A stretch of 64,000 bases of DNA, taken from SFLA01 sp045595165 (GTDB taxonomy: Bacteria > Bacillota > Clostridia > Oscillospirales > CAG-382). Shown here one piece after another: positions 42,564 through 53,300 of the stretch (its first letter is position 1; each line of letters opens with the position of its first letter). The stretch lies in the NCBI GenBank assembly GCA_045595165.1, contig JAZNZY010000023.1, positions 1 through 64,000 on the forward strand. The letters run 5' to 3'. A program made the translations under genes and the position numbers. Below the pieces are notes generated by a model. It worked only from the letters and a program-made list of their open reading frames with translations. It made no database searches and was not told the origin of the DNA.

Positions 42564-43420
42564 ACATAGGCGAATACAGATACGAGCTTAAAAAAACTCT
42601 CACCGAGGGATGTTCTGAGGACAGTGCGAGAGAGATAACCGAAATAATAGATATTTTGCTTTGCCATCATCTGGAGATTCCCAGAAACCGTTTGTATCTC
42701 AAATTGGAGGAAGCCGTTCCTTCCACTCTTCCCGCCAATATGTCCGATAGCCTCGGACAGATCGCTATGGGAGTTCCCGTACAGTACGTTATGGGAAGCT
42801 GTTGGTTTTACGGCAGAGAGATAAAGGTGGGCCCCGGCGTGTTTATCCCCCGTGCAGATACGGAGATTTTGGCGCAAGCGGCAATAAAGGCTATTCCCAA
42901 GGACGGCTGCTTTGCCGATATTTGCTCGGGAAGCGGCTGTATTTCCGCGGCGATAGCGTCCGAGCGTCCCGACGTTCGCGGATTCGCTCTTGAGCTTTCC
43001 CGTAAAGCCATTCCTTATACGGAGGAAAACCTTAAGGATCTTCCGTCAGTAACCGTAAAAAGATTTGATGCGCTGGATCCCGAGGATTACGAAGCTCTCG
43101 TTGCCGCCAACGGCAAACAGTTCGATCTGGTGCTCAGCAACCCTCCTTACATTCCTACCGACGATATTTCGACTCTGGACGCCAACGTGCTGTCCGAGCC
43201 CGAAACCGCCCTTGACGGCGGCGAGGACGGATTGCGTTTTTACCGTGAGATAACCAACTGTCTGCCTATAATCCTTTCCCCCGATGGCGTCATTTGCTAT
43301 GAAGTCGGTATAGGTCAGGCGCAGGACGTTTCCGAAATTCTCAAGTCCGCAGGCTTCTCCGTAGCGGTGCTGAGAGATCTTCACGGTATAGACCGTGTGG
43401 TTTTAGGAAAAAAGTCTTAA
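42560..43420 (+). CDS. prmC: Peptide-chain-release-factor glutamine N5-methyltransferase
   Basis: The 286-residue enzyme methylates the Gln of the GGQ motif in RF1 and RF2. An N-terminal helical bundle (about 1-75) binds the release factor. GVFIPRADTEIL near residue 93 and motif I DICSGSGCISAAIA near 120 bind SAM, and LSNPPYIP near 194 contains the catalytic NPPY. Length fits. It is coupled to yqhQ by a 4-bp overlap. No terminator is seen after it. Confidence 0.97.
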   Translation: MNIGEYRYELKKTLTEGCSEDSAREITEIIDILLCHHLEIPRNRLYLKLEEAVPSTLPANMSDSLGQIAMGVPVQYVMGSCWFYGREIKVGPGVFIPRADTEILAQAAIKAIPKDGCFADICSGSGCISAAIASERPDVRGFALELSRKAIPYTEENLKDLPSVTVKRFDALDPEDYEALVAANGKQFDLVLSNPPYIPTDDISTLDANVLSEPETALDGGEDGLRFYREITNCLPIILSPDGVICYEVGIGQAQDVSEILKSAGFSVAVLRDLHGIDRVVLGKKS

Positions 43421-43428
43421 TAAAAGTG

Positions 43429-43457
43429 TTGACAATAAAAAAAGAATGTACTATTAT
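43429..43457 (+). promoter_or_regulatory. Promoter of the trmH-dprA-topA operon
   Basis: TTGACA (43429-43434), 17-nt spacer, TATTAT (43452-43457). It starts only 8 bp after the prmC stop. Confidence 0.82.
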
Positions 43458-43502
43458 TTAATATAATAATAGTATATTTTTTTGTTTTGGATAGGAGCGC
43501 AA

Positions 43503-44285
43503 ATGAAGATCATTACCTCCAGAAACAATGAACGGATAAAAGAGATCGTCCGCCTGCGTGACCGTAAGGCGAGAACTCAGTCGGGTCTGTTCTTCATAGA
43601 AGGTATACATCTTGCCGAGGAGTATGTCAGACATTGCGGAATTCCCTGCGAGGTGTACTTTACAGAAAAAGCGTATGAAGCATATTCCGGCTTTTTTTCC
43701 GCCCTGCCCGAGGATATAAAATATTCGGTCAGCGACAGCGTGTTTGAGAAGATTTCGACGGAATCCGCACCTCAGGGTGTGTTGTGCGTTTGTAAGGCGT
43801 TACCGTTTTCCGCCGAAACTCCCAAGGGCGGTTCGATTTTATTTCTGGAATCGGTAAGAGATGCGGGAAATCTGGGTACTATAATCCGTACTGCGGTTTC
43901 TCTCGGTGTGAAGGGGATAGTCCTTTCTCCCGATTGCGCAGATATATATAATCCGAAGACGCTCCGCGCCTCCATGGGCGCGGTGTTTGCCGCAAATATC
44001 TTTATGCCCGCAGATTTTTACGAAGCGATCGAATCCGCAAAGACATACGGCAAAGTATACGCTACTGCCCTGCACGAGAATTCTCTTGAGCTCGGCAGCT
44101 TCGGAGTAGCAAAAACGGATAGCTTTATAATCGGCAACGAGGGGCAGGGAATTTCGGATACCGTAAAAGCCCTTGCGGACAATACGGTTATCATTCCCAT
44201 GACGGGAAAAACCGAGAGCCTTAACGCCGCTGCCGCCGCTTCTATAATTATCTGGGAAATGACACGGAGTTACAATGGACGTTAG
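43503..44285 (+). CDS. TrmH/SpoU family RNA 2'-O-methyltransferase
   Basis: The 260-residue enzyme belongs to the SPOUT knot family. The N-terminal substrate-binding domain (about 1-95) starts with IITSRNNERIKEIVRL and has LFFIEGIHLAEEY. The catalytic part has SVRDAGNLGTIIRTA (motif 1 with Asn and Arg), FIIGNEGQGIS (motif 2) and MTGKTESLNAAAA (motif 3, making the knot). The target, rRNA or tRNA, cannot be told. ATG 43503 has AGGAGCG upstream; a longer frame from 43482 has no ribosome site. It is the first gene of the dprA-topA operon, overlapping dprA by 11 bp. Confidence 0.93.
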   Translation: MKIITSRNNERIKEIVRLRDRKARTQSGLFFIEGIHLAEEYVRHCGIPCEVYFTEKAYEAYSGFFSALPEDIKYSVSDSVFEKISTESAPQGVLCVCKALPFSAETPKGGSILFLESVRDAGNLGTIIRTAVSLGVKGIVLSPDCADIYNPKTLRASMGAVFAANIFMPADFYEAIESAKTYGKVYATALHENSLELGSFGVAKTDSFIIGNEGQGISDTVKALADNTVIIPMTGKTESLNAAAAASIIIWEMTRSYNGR

Positions 44286-45387
44286 GTTATATTATATATG
44301 GCTTCAACGTGTGTGCGGAGCCGCCAACAGACTTACAGACCTTTTGTTTGATAAATTCTCTTCTGCCGCAGAAATATACGAATGCAGAGATTTTTCATTC
44401 TTACCCAAGGGCTATGCCCGTTATGAAAATCAGCTTTGCAACAAGGATCTTTCCGCGTCCTTTGAGATATACAAAACCTGTATAAACAGAGGTATACGCT
44501 TCGTTACTTATCACGATGCGGATTTTCCCGAAGCGTTGCGCAATATACCCGATCCGCCGGTTATGCTGTTTTACTACGGAGATATCTCCCGTCTTAAGGG
44601 AAGACAATCGGTGGCGATGGTGGGTACACGTACCTGCACGGAAGCCGGACTGGAATACGGCAAAACCTATGCGGAGAGCTTTGCGAAAGCGGGTGTTACC
44701 GTTATAAGCGGTCTTGCGAAGGGGATAGACAGCGCCGCAAACAGTACCGCTTTGCAAAACGGCGGTGTGTCCGTAGGCGTTTTGGGTACACCTATCGATA
44801 AGGTCTACCCGCCCGAGAACGTGCGTCTTTTCCACTCTATGTATAAAAGCGGAGTGGTCATAAGCGAATATTCTCCCGGCGCAGAGGTGGGAAGATATTC
44901 ATTTCCCGCCCGCAACCGTCTTATCAGCGCTCTTTCCGATTGCACCTTGGTTGTTGAGGCGGCAGAAGGAAGCGGCGCGTTAATAACCGCAAAGCGGGCT
45001 ATACAGCAGGGAAAACCCGTGTATTTCGTAGCAGGCAGGGTTACCGCAATGCTTGAGGGCGCGGTTTCCGTTTCCTCTCCCGCAGAGGTTATGGAGCGTT
45101 TGCAGTTAAACGATCCTACTTTACGAATTCCCACTACCGCTTATACCGTTACAAAAACCAAAAGTTACGGACGGCGCATAACGCACCCCCGTGAGAATAA
45201 AACCAAGGAAACAGACGAGCTCGGCTTGCTTGAAATAATAAGCCGCGGTCCCGCCACCGCATCCGAGCTTTCGGAAAAGACCGGAGTTTCCATAGACAGA
45301 ACATACGAACTGCTTACCACTCTTGAGCTTGACGGCGCGATCACAGCCGCCGCAGGAGGAAGATATATTAAAGCCGGTGAGCAATAA
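44275..45387 (+). CDS. dprA: DNA-processing protein DprA (Smf)
   Basis: The 370-residue protein binds incoming single-stranded DNA and loads RecA during transformation. The Rossmann-like DprA core (about 100-290) shows SVAMVGTRTCTEAGLEYG, ISGLAKGIDSAAN, SFPARNRLISALSDCTLVVE and GSGALITA. An N-terminal helix-hairpin part precedes it and a C-terminal winged-helix (about 310-370) follows. No other competence gene is in the window, so current competence is open; the family is present in many non-competent species. It is in an operon between trmH and topA. Confidence 0.96.
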   Translation: MDVRLYYIWLQRVCGAANRLTDLLFDKFSSAAEIYECRDFSFLPKGYARYENQLCNKDLSASFEIYKTCINRGIRFVTYHDADFPEALRNIPDPPVMLFYYGDISRLKGRQSVAMVGTRTCTEAGLEYGKTYAESFAKAGVTVISGLAKGIDSAANSTALQNGGVSVGVLGTPIDKVYPPENVRLFHSMYKSGVVISEYSPGAEVGRYSFPARNRLISALSDCTLVVEAAEGSGALITAKRAIQQGKPVYFVAGRVTAMLEGAVSVSSPAEVMERLQLNDPTLRIPTTAYTVTKTKSYGRRITHPRENKTKETDELGLLEIISRGPATASELSEKTGVSIDRTYELLTTLELDGAITAAAGGRYIKAGEQ

Positions 45388-45396
45388 GGAGAATAT

Positions 45397-47619
45397 ATGA
45401 GCACACTTGTAATACTTGAGTCGCCTACCAAGGCGCATACCGTCAAAGGCTTTTTGGGAAAGGGCTATAAGGTCGTTGCATCCAATGGCCATGTCCGCGA
45501 TCTTCCCAAGAGTAAGCTGGGTATCGATGTGGAGAACAATTTTGAGCCCCAGTATATAAACATCAGGGGAAAGGGAGAACTTATCAGCGACCTTAAAAAA
45601 GAAGCCAAAAACGCCGATAAGGTTCTACTGGCTGCCGACCCTGACCGTGAAGGAGAGGCTATAAGCTGGCATCTCGCCGCCGTTCTCGGCATTCCTGAAG
45701 AGAAAATAAAGCGTATTACCTTTAACTCCGTAACAAAAGCGGCGGTTAAAGAAGCTATAAAGAACCCCAGAAGCATAGATATGGATCTGGTCAATTCCCA
45801 GCAGGCGCGCCGTATTCTTGACCGTCTTGTGGGTTATAAGATAAGCCCGTTCCTTTGGAAAAAGATCAAAAACGGCCTTTCTGCGGGACGTGTTCAATCT
45901 GTGGCTACCCGTCTTATCGTTGAACGCGAGCGCGAAATACGCGCATTTGTACCCGATGAATATTGGACTGTTACCGTCAAGCTTTCAAATTCCGAGGGAG
46001 ATACCTTTACCGCAAAGTATTTCGGCGATAAAAACGGCAAAAAGGACCTTCATAACGAAAGTGATGCTTATAACGTCGTTAACTCTGTAAAGGGTTCGGA
46101 TTTCACCGTTGCTTCCGTAAAGCGTTCGGTAAAGCACCGCCGTCCTCAGCCTCCTTTCACTACCAGCACTCTTCAGCAGGAAGCAAACCGCAGATTATCC
46201 CTTCCTACCCAGCGTACTATGATGATCGCGCAGGAGCTTTACGAAGGTATAAATATCGGTGAAAGAGGCACGCACGGTCTTATCACCTATATGCGTACCG
46301 ATTCACTCCGTGTTTCCGATGAAGCGCGAGCAGCAGCAAAGGAATATATAGTCGGCAAGTACGGCGAAAAATATTATCCTTCCACACCCAATATATACAA
46401 GGTGAAAAAGGGATCCCAGGATGCTCACGAAGCTATCCGCCCTTCCGATCCTACTCTCGCGCCCGAAATGATCAAAAACCGTCTTACGACGGATCAATAC
46501 CGTGTTTATAAGCTTATATACGATCGTTTCATCGCAAGCCAGATGAAGCCTGCGGAAATAGATACCGTTTCTGTTGATCTGGATGCTGCAGGTAACGTGT
46601 TCCGCGCTACCGGCGCAACAGTACGGTTCCCCGGTTATCTCGTTATTTGCGACGATTCCGATACCGGCGATGACGAGATCGCAAAGGATAAGCTTCCCGC
46701 ACTCAGCGAAAACGAGCATTGTCTCTGTTCCGGAATTTTGCCCGAGCAGCATTTTACCGCACCCCCCTTCAGATATACCGAAGGATCACTGGTTAAAATG
46801 CTGGAGGAAAAAGGAATCGGCAGACCTTCCACCATCGTTACGACCATTACTACCATAATTTCCCGCGGATACGTGATAAGAGAGGGCAAATCCCTTGTTC
46901 CCACCGAGCTTGGCTTTGTTACCACCGATCTTATGATGAATGCCTTTTCGGGAATTGTTGATTATAACTTCACCGCGCAGATGGAAGAAGATCTCGATGA
47001 GATCGAATCCGGCAACAAGGATTATATAAAGGTTTTGGAAAGCTTTTATGCGGATCTTATGGCGGAGCTCAAGACCGCCGAAGAGCAGATCGGCAACACA
47101 AAAATAACGGTAGAACCCGAAAAAACTGATATGATCTGCGAAAAATGCGGTTCCGTAATGGTAGTCCGCAACGGACGTTTCGGAAAGTTCGCAGCTTGTC
47201 CCAACTATCCCAAGTGTAAAAATACAAAACCTCTTGAGCCCGAAAAGAAGCCTTTGGAGGCAAAAGAGATAATTTCCGATGAAAAATGTCCCACCTGCGG
47301 CGGCGAAATGGTATTGCGAAAGGGCAAGTACGGAAGCTTCTTTGCTTGCCGTTCGTATCCCGAGTGTAAGACCACGCTTCCCGTTATAAAAGACAGCGGC
47401 GTAGTGTGCCCCAATTGCGGTAAACGTATCGTTGTCCGCCAGAGTAAGAAAAAGACAACCTATTACGTTTGCGAGGATTCTTCCTGCGGATTTATTTCCT
47501 GGGATATACCTCAGACAAGAAAGTGTCCCCAGTGCGGAGATATAGTTTTAAAGAAAAAGAACAAAGATCAGTATTATTGCCGCAGTAATTGCGGCTGGAC
47601 AGAGGAAAGCAAAAAATGA
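45397..47619 (+). CDS. topA: DNA topoisomerase I with four C-terminal zinc ribbons
   Basis: The 740-residue type IA topoisomerase relaxes negative supercoils. The Toprim domain begins LVILESPTKAHTVKGFLG and has DPDREGEAISWHL near residue 85. The active-site Tyr298 is in THGLITYMRTDSLR. The C-terminus holds four Cys4 units (CEKC...CPNYPKC near 583; CPTC...CRSYPEC near 631; CPNC...CEDSSC near 670; CPQC...CRSNC near 708), one or two more than many Firmicutes enzymes. AAGGAG precedes ATG 45397. Its stop overlaps the plsX start by 4 bp. Confidence 0.98.
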   Translation: MSTLVILESPTKAHTVKGFLGKGYKVVASNGHVRDLPKSKLGIDVENNFEPQYINIRGKGELISDLKKEAKNADKVLLAADPDREGEAISWHLAAVLGIPEEKIKRITFNSVTKAAVKEAIKNPRSIDMDLVNSQQARRILDRLVGYKISPFLWKKIKNGLSAGRVQSVATRLIVEREREIRAFVPDEYWTVTVKLSNSEGDTFTAKYFGDKNGKKDLHNESDAYNVVNSVKGSDFTVASVKRSVKHRRPQPPFTTSTLQQEANRRLSLPTQRTMMIAQELYEGINIGERGTHGLITYMRTDSLRVSDEARAAAKEYIVGKYGEKYYPSTPNIYKVKKGSQDAHEAIRPSDPTLAPEMIKNRLTTDQYRVYKLIYDRFIASQMKPAEIDTVSVDLDAAGNVFRATGATVRFPGYLVICDDSDTGDDEIAKDKLPALSENEHCLCSGILPEQHFTAPPFRYTEGSLVKMLEEKGIGRPSTIVTTITTIISRGYVIREGKSLVPTELGFVTTDLMMNAFSGIVDYNFTAQMEEDLDEIESGNKDYIKVLESFYADLMAELKTAEEQIGNTKITVEPEKTDMICEKCGSVMVVRNGRFGKFAACPNYPKCKNTKPLEPEKKPLEAKEIISDEKCPTCGGEMVLRKGKYGSFFACRSYPECKTTLPVIKDSGVVCPNCGKRIVVRQSKKKTTYYVCEDSSCGFISWDIPQTRKCPQCGDIVLKKKNKDQYYCRSNCGWTEESKK

Positions 47620-48620
47620 GAACAACAATCGCAGTTGATGCAATGGGCGGCGATAAAGCCCCTCAATCGGTTATAGGAGGCGCGTTGCTTGCCGCCGCAC
47701 AGTTCCCTATAGATATTATTCTTGTCGGTGACAGTGATACGATCTACACCGAGATCAGTAACAGAGGCACAATGCCTTCCAATGTTTCCGTGGTACACGC
47801 AAACAGCGTTATAACGATGGAGGATTCACCTGCATCCGTACTCAAGGAAAAATCAGATTGCTCTATGGCAGTTGCGGCAGAGCTTGTCAAGGACGGAAAG
47901 GCAGATGCACTTGTGTCTGCCGGAAACACCGGTGCGCTTTTCACTGTGTCCTCTCTTAAGATACGCCGTCTTCCCGGCATCCGCCGCGCGGCGCTCGGCG
48001 CGGTCGTTCCCCTTGAAAATCCCGTACTCATCGTGGATTCGGGCGCAAATACGGATGCTACTCCCGAACTGTTGCGTGCCTTTGCTCATATGGGAAGCCT
48101 TTATGCCAACCTTGTAATGGGAATAGATGTTCCCCGCGTAGGACTTGTTAACAACGGTAGTGAACCCACCAAGGGCACGCCTCTTTATTCCGAAACCAAT
48201 GCGTTGCTTTCAAACGAAAAGGGAATTAACTTTATCGGCAACGTAGAAGGCAGGGACATTCCTTGCAATACCTGCGACGTAGTCGTCTGTGATGGCTTTA
48301 CCGGCAATATATTGCTTAAAACTATCGAAGGTATGGGACTTTTTATGAAGAGCAAGCTTAAGAGCATCTTCTATGCAAACCGTGTAACAAAAGTTGCGGG
48401 CGCTCTTACCAAAAAGCAAATTACCGCGCTCAAAAAGCAGATCGACCACCGTGAGCACGGCGGTGCGCCTTTCCTCGGTTTGGCAAAGCCTGTAGTTAAA
48501 GCTCACGGCAGCTCCGATGAAAAAAGCATATTCACCGCTATCAGGCAGGCAAAGACCTTCCACGAAAGCGGTCTTGTACAAAGACTAAAGGAGGCGATAC
48601 AGAATGAATCAGCAAATTGA
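47616..48620 (+). CDS. plsX: Phosphate acyltransferase PlsX
   Basis: The 334-residue enzyme makes acyl phosphate from acyl-ACP, the first step of phospholipid synthesis with PlsY. Its start is IAVDAMGGDKAPQSVIGG, followed by VSAGNTGALFT near residue 100, VPLENPVLIVDSGANTDA and GFTGNILLKT near 228. I set the start at ATG 47616, overlapping topA by 4 bp; upstream in-frame codons lack a ribosome site. In most Firmicutes acpP follows plsX; here rnc overlaps it directly by 17 bp. Confidence 0.97.
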   Translation: MRTTIAVDAMGGDKAPQSVIGGALLAAAQFPIDIILVGDSDTIYTEISNRGTMPSNVSVVHANSVITMEDSPASVLKEKSDCSMAVAAELVKDGKADALVSAGNTGALFTVSSLKIRRLPGIRRAALGAVVPLENPVLIVDSGANTDATPELLRAFAHMGSLYANLVMGIDVPRVGLVNNGSEPTKGTPLYSETNALLSNEKGINFIGNVEGRDIPCNTCDVVVCDGFTGNILLKTIEGMGLFMKSKLKSIFYANRVTKVAGALTKKQITALKKQIDHREHGGAPFLGLAKPVVKAHGSSDEKSIFTAIRQAKTFHESGLVQRLKEAIQNESAN

Positions 48621-49329
48621 ACCGTTGCCTTACGTTGAATTGGAGAAAAGAATAGGCTACGTGTTCCGCAATAAAGATTTTCTTCTCACCGCACTCACTC
48701 ATTCTTCATTTGTAAACGAAACAAAGCAAAAAACCTCACTTCGTTCCAACGAACGTCTTGAGTTTTTGGGAGATTCCATATTGTCCGTTATCGTTTCCGA
48801 GCATATATACCGTTCCTCTCCCGAGCTTGACGAAGGCTATCTTACAAGAATAAGAGCAAATATCGTTTGTGAGAATTCACTCAGCGAATTTGCCCGTGAG
48901 ATCGAGCTGGGAAGCTATCTCCGTATGGGACACGGCGAAGCCGTAACCAACGGAAGGGACAGAAAGAGCACGGTGGCGGATGCTTTCGAGGCGTTGCTTG
49001 CCGCAATTTACCTCGACGGCGGTATGGATCAGGCAAGAAGATTTCTTATGCCCCGTGTTAAGAATGCGCTTTCCAAAATATCCAAAGGCGGAAACGAGGA
49101 TTATAAATCCCGCTTGCAAAAGATCGTTCAGCAGACTCCCGAAGAAATACTTGAATACGTACTTATCGGCGAGGAAGGACCTCCTCATGACAGAGTGTTT
49201 ACATTCCGCGTAATGCTCAACTCAAACTGCTTGGGCGAAGGCGTAGGCAGAACCAAGCGTGAAGCAGAGCAAAACGCCGCAAGAGAAGCTCTTTCGGTTT
49301 TGGGTGAGCTTGATGAAGAACCATCGTAA
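48604..49329 (+). CDS. rnc: Ribonuclease III
   Basis: The 241-residue enzyme cuts double-stranded RNA in rRNA maturation and mRNA turnover. The catalytic signature is NERLEFLGDSIL near residue 46, with the second acidic site ADAFEALLAAIYLDGG near 123. A C-terminal double-stranded-RNA-binding domain lies at about 160-232. AAAGGAGGCG precedes ATG 48604 within plsX. The 3' end overlaps the radical SAM gene by 17 bp. Confidence 0.98.
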   Translation: MNQQIEPLPYVELEKRIGYVFRNKDFLLTALTHSSFVNETKQKTSLRSNERLEFLGDSILSVIVSEHIYRSSPELDEGYLTRIRANIVCENSLSEFAREIELGSYLRMGHGEAVTNGRDRKSTVADAFEALLAAIYLDGGMDQARRFLMPRVKNALSKISKGGNEDYKSRLQKIVQQTPEEILEYVLIGEEGPPHDRVFTFRVMLNSNCLGEGVGRTKREAEQNAAREALSVLGELDEEPS

Positions 49330-50308
49330 CATACCGGTTTTTATCCCTCAGGAGGGATGTCCCAACGCCTGCGTGTTTTGCTCGCAAAAGAAGATCACCG
49401 GAGTAGACCGTCGCGCCGAGCTTGATACTTTTCGTGCTACCGTGGATAAAGCCTTGGAAAAGGAGTGGCAGGAAAGCGAAATAGCCTTTTTCGGCGGAAG
49501 CTTTACCGCTATTGACAAAGGGCGTATGATCTCTCTTCTCGATGCGGCGTATGAATACGTTCGTATAGGAAAGATCAACGGAATACGCATTTCCACCCGT
49601 CCTGATTTTATCGATGAGGCGGTGCTGGAAATATTAAAAAGCAGGGGAGTAACCTCTATCGAATTGGGAGTGCAAAGCGTTTCTGATAAAGTGCTTTTGG
49701 CTTCCGGAAGAGGACACACCGGTAAAGACAGCGAAAAAGCTTGTAAATTAATTAAAAAATACGGTTTCCGTCTGGGCGGACAGATGATGGTTGGCTTGCC
49801 TCTGTCAACGGCGGAGGATGAGCTTGCCACCGCTCAAGCCATTTGTGATTGGGGCGCGGACGAAACCCGTATTTATCCTACTGTTGTTTTTGAAGATACA
49901 CCCTTATACCGTATGACGTTAAACGGAGAATATACACCCCTTTCTTTGGAGGACGCCGTTTCCCGTTGCGCCGATTGTATGGATATATTTTTATCCCGCG
50001 GGGTAAAGGTTCTGCGTGTAGGACTGCACGCTTCGGAGCAGTTGGTTTCCGCTCCCTTCGGCGCTACGCATCCCGCTATGGGTGAATTGGTGGAAAGCGA
50101 ATTATACCGCAGACGTATAGATGCTCTTATCGGAGAAGCACGGGGGAAAAAGCTGTCGGTATACGTTCCCGCATCCGCTTGCTCAAAGGCGGCGGGACAG
50201 CACAGAAAGAATACTGAATATTTTAAGAATACATACGGTTTTTCCAACGTTTCGGTCTACGGAACCGATATGCCGGACTATACGGCGAAAATATGTATAG
50301 AGGATTGA
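49313..50308 (+). CDS. Elp3-like radical SAM protein
   Basis: The 331-residue protein has the radical SAM cluster motif CPNACVFC near residue 15, then IAFFGGSFTAI near 58 and STRPDFIDEAVLEIL near 98, which fit Elp3/YhcC-like proteins. The acetyltransferase half of true Elp3 is absent. The C-terminal part has GATHPAMGELVESE. The RNA or protein target is not known; relatives sit beside rnc and smc in Clostridia. ATG 49313 lies within rnc and is supported only by a weak GGTGAG. smc follows by 4 bp. Confidence 0.9.
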   Translation: MKNHRNIPVFIPQEGCPNACVFCSQKKITGVDRRAELDTFRATVDKALEKEWQESEIAFFGGSFTAIDKGRMISLLDAAYEYVRIGKINGIRISTRPDFIDEAVLEILKSRGVTSIELGVQSVSDKVLLASGRGHTGKDSEKACKLIKKYGFRLGGQMMVGLPLSTAEDELATAQAICDWGADETRIYPTVVFEDTPLYRMTLNGEYTPLSLEDAVSRCADCMDIFLSRGVKVLRVGLHASEQLVSAPFGATHPAMGELVESELYRRRIDALIGEARGKKLSVYVPASACSKAAGQHRKNTEYFKNTYGFSNVSVYGTDMPDYTAKICIED

Positions 50309-50312
50309 TTTT

Positions 50313-53300
50313 TTGAAACTTAAAAGTATAGAAATGCAGGGGTTCAAATCGTTCCCCGATAAAACGCGAATAACCTTTGATGACGGTGTTACCGCCATTA
50401 TAGGGCCCAACGGAAGCGGTAAATCCAACATTTCCGATGCGGTTCGCTGGGTGTTGGGCGAAATGTCTATGAAGAGTCTGCGCGGAAGCAAGATGGAGGA
50501 CGTTATTTTTAACGGTACTCCCAACCGTCCCGCCGCAAACTTTTCTTCCGTTTCTCTTACCCTTGATACCACCGCGGAGTACGACCGCCACGCACAGACC
50601 TTTATGGCCATTTCCGAAGAGGAAAAGGGTGCAGAGGAAAAGAAGGACGAATATAAGCTTCATGACGGTACCGAGGTAACCATTACCAGAAAGTACTACA
50701 GAAGCGGCGAAAGTGAATATTATATCAACAAAAAGCAGGTCAGACTAAAGGATATCTACGAGCTGTTTTACGATACCGGTATCGGAAGAGAAGGATATTC
50801 CGTTATCTCTCAGGGTAAAATATCCGAAGTCCTTTCCCAGAAGGGGCACGAGAGAAGGGATATCTTTGAAGAAGCCGCAGGTATTTCCAAATTCCGTTAT
50901 AAAAAAGCAGAGGCGGAAAGAAAGCTTGCAGAAACCGAAAATAATCTTGTAAGAATTAACGATATATTGAGCGAGGTATCCTCCCGTATCGGTCCTCTTG
51001 AAAAAGAGGCTGAAAACGCAAAGAAATATCTTGTGCTTTCCGAAGAGAAAAAAGGTCTGGAGATCACGCTCTGGCTGGATAAGATAGATAAGCTTCGTGT
51101 GGACCTGGAGCGCAACGCAACAGAAACCGCAGGCGCCCGTCTGACACTGGATAATTGTGAAAATGACGTGCGAACCCTTGATTATAAGCTTGATAACGCT
51201 CTCCGCGAGGGATACGATATCGGACGTGAGCTTTCCGAAACCGAGCGTCTTATTTCCGAAAGCGAAAAGAATATCGCCGCCGTAGAATCCGAAAAAGCAC
51301 TTCGTATGAACGATGCGGAGCATTACCGCCGTATGGCAAGTCAGTACGCGGAAGATGTTTCCAGAAATAATCGGGAGCTTTCCTTGGCATCCGATATGCT
51401 ATCTGCTGCCATGGCAGTTGGCGAAGAGCTTAAAAAGGAGCAGGAAAAGGCGCAAGCAGAGTTTGCTGAGGCTGAAAACACCTATGCAAGCTTCCGCGAT
51501 ATAGCTGTGTCCTGCACTGAGAAGGAGCAAAAGGCTGTTTCCGATCAAACCAACGCATACGAATACGTCTCCGGCTTGCGTGAAACTTACGCTGCGCTCA
51601 AAGCTAAATCCGAGGAAACGGTCCGTGCCCGCGATGAAGCGGAAGCACAGCTTAACGTCTCTGCAGCACGCGTGTCCGAGCTTTCTTTGGCTCTTGAGAA
51701 GGCAAGTGCTGATCTGGCACAAGCTGAAATTAAAGTAAACGAGAGTGCCGAAAATAATCTAGAGGCAAATAAAAAGTGCGAAGAAAACAGAACCGCCAGA
51801 AATAAGCTTAACGATGAGCTTTCGGCAGTAAATCTTGATATTTCCGCCCTTGAACACCGCAGAGAAAATCTGCGCCGAATGGAAGCGCTGTTTGAAGGAT
51901 ATTCCGATGGCGTTAAAAACGTAATGAGCGCTTCCGGCAAGGAGCTTAACGGTATAGTCGGCACGGTTTCATCCGTTGTTTCCACCGATGAAAAATACGT
52001 TCTTGCTCTTGAAACTGCTTTGGGCGCATCTGCGCAGTTCATAATAACCGAAAAGGAAGAGGATGCAAAAAAAGCCGTACGGCATCTTAAAAATACTGCG
52101 GGCGGCAGAGCAACCTTCCTTCCCATAGATACGGTAACGGGCAACAGAGTAAATGAAGAGCCCTTCAAAAACATAAAGGGATATCTCGGTATTGCTTCCG
52201 ATCTCGTTAAGACAGATAAAAAATTCCGCAAGGTGATCGATGACCTTCTCGGCAGAACCATTCTTACCGACAATATGGATTCCGCTACCGCGGCGGCAGC
52301 GTCCTGCGGTTATAAGGTCAAAGCCGTTACTCTCGATGGACAGGTAGTCAACCCCGGCGGAAGTATTACCGGCGGCAGCACCCATAAAAAAGCAGGTCTT
52401 TTCACCCGCGCTATGGATATTGACCGACTCACCGGTGAAATAACCGTCAAAAATGCAGATGTTGAGAAGCTTTCCGCTTCTCTTGAAGAACTTGATATCA
52501 AATACGAAGAGCTTTGCGCTATCAGAGCAAACGCCGAGGAAGCGTATAATTCTGCCGTAGCACACCGTAACGTTTGTATTCGTGCGTGCGATGGTGCCAA
52601 GGTGCGATTGGAAGAAGAAAACAACCACAACGAGTCGATCAGACTTCAGGCTTCCAGACAGGAGCAGGATACGGTCGTTGCTCTCGAAGCAACCGAAAAA
52701 CAGCTTGCTGAAGCAGAGGAAAAGCTTGCTTCCCTACGTGCATACGCCGAACAATGTTCTGCGGAAAATGCATCGGCTAAGGAAAACGAGCAATCTTCCT
52801 TTGACGAATGTAACCGTATACGTGTTGCTCTCTTTGAAAAGACTTCCTCTTACGAAAGACAGAGCGCTCATATACGCTCTCTTACCGAAAAGAAGGAGGG
52901 GATTCAGAACAGAATAAGCGATATCGAGGATGCTATCCGTCAGGCTGAGCAAAGCGCTTTGTCTGCGGAAGCGGCACTCGCAGAATATGATACCCGCAAG
53001 CTTGCCATCGCCGAGGAAGCAAAGCAGCACAGAGAAAAGCTGGCACAGCTTCTTAATTCCCGTGATGAATCCGAAAAGAGTGCGGTCAGCATCCGCGGAC
53101 TTGTCAAAGAAGCGCAAAACAAAAAAGAAGAGGCGTTGCGCAGATTTACCGAGCTTGAATCCCGCGGACAAAATCTTAATACCGATTACGATTCTGTTTC
53201 GGCTAAGCTTTGGGATGAATACGAGCTTACGTATACTAACGCCTGCGCTTACAGATTGCCTGCCGAGCAAATGACATCTGCGGCAACCCGCGTTGCCTCT

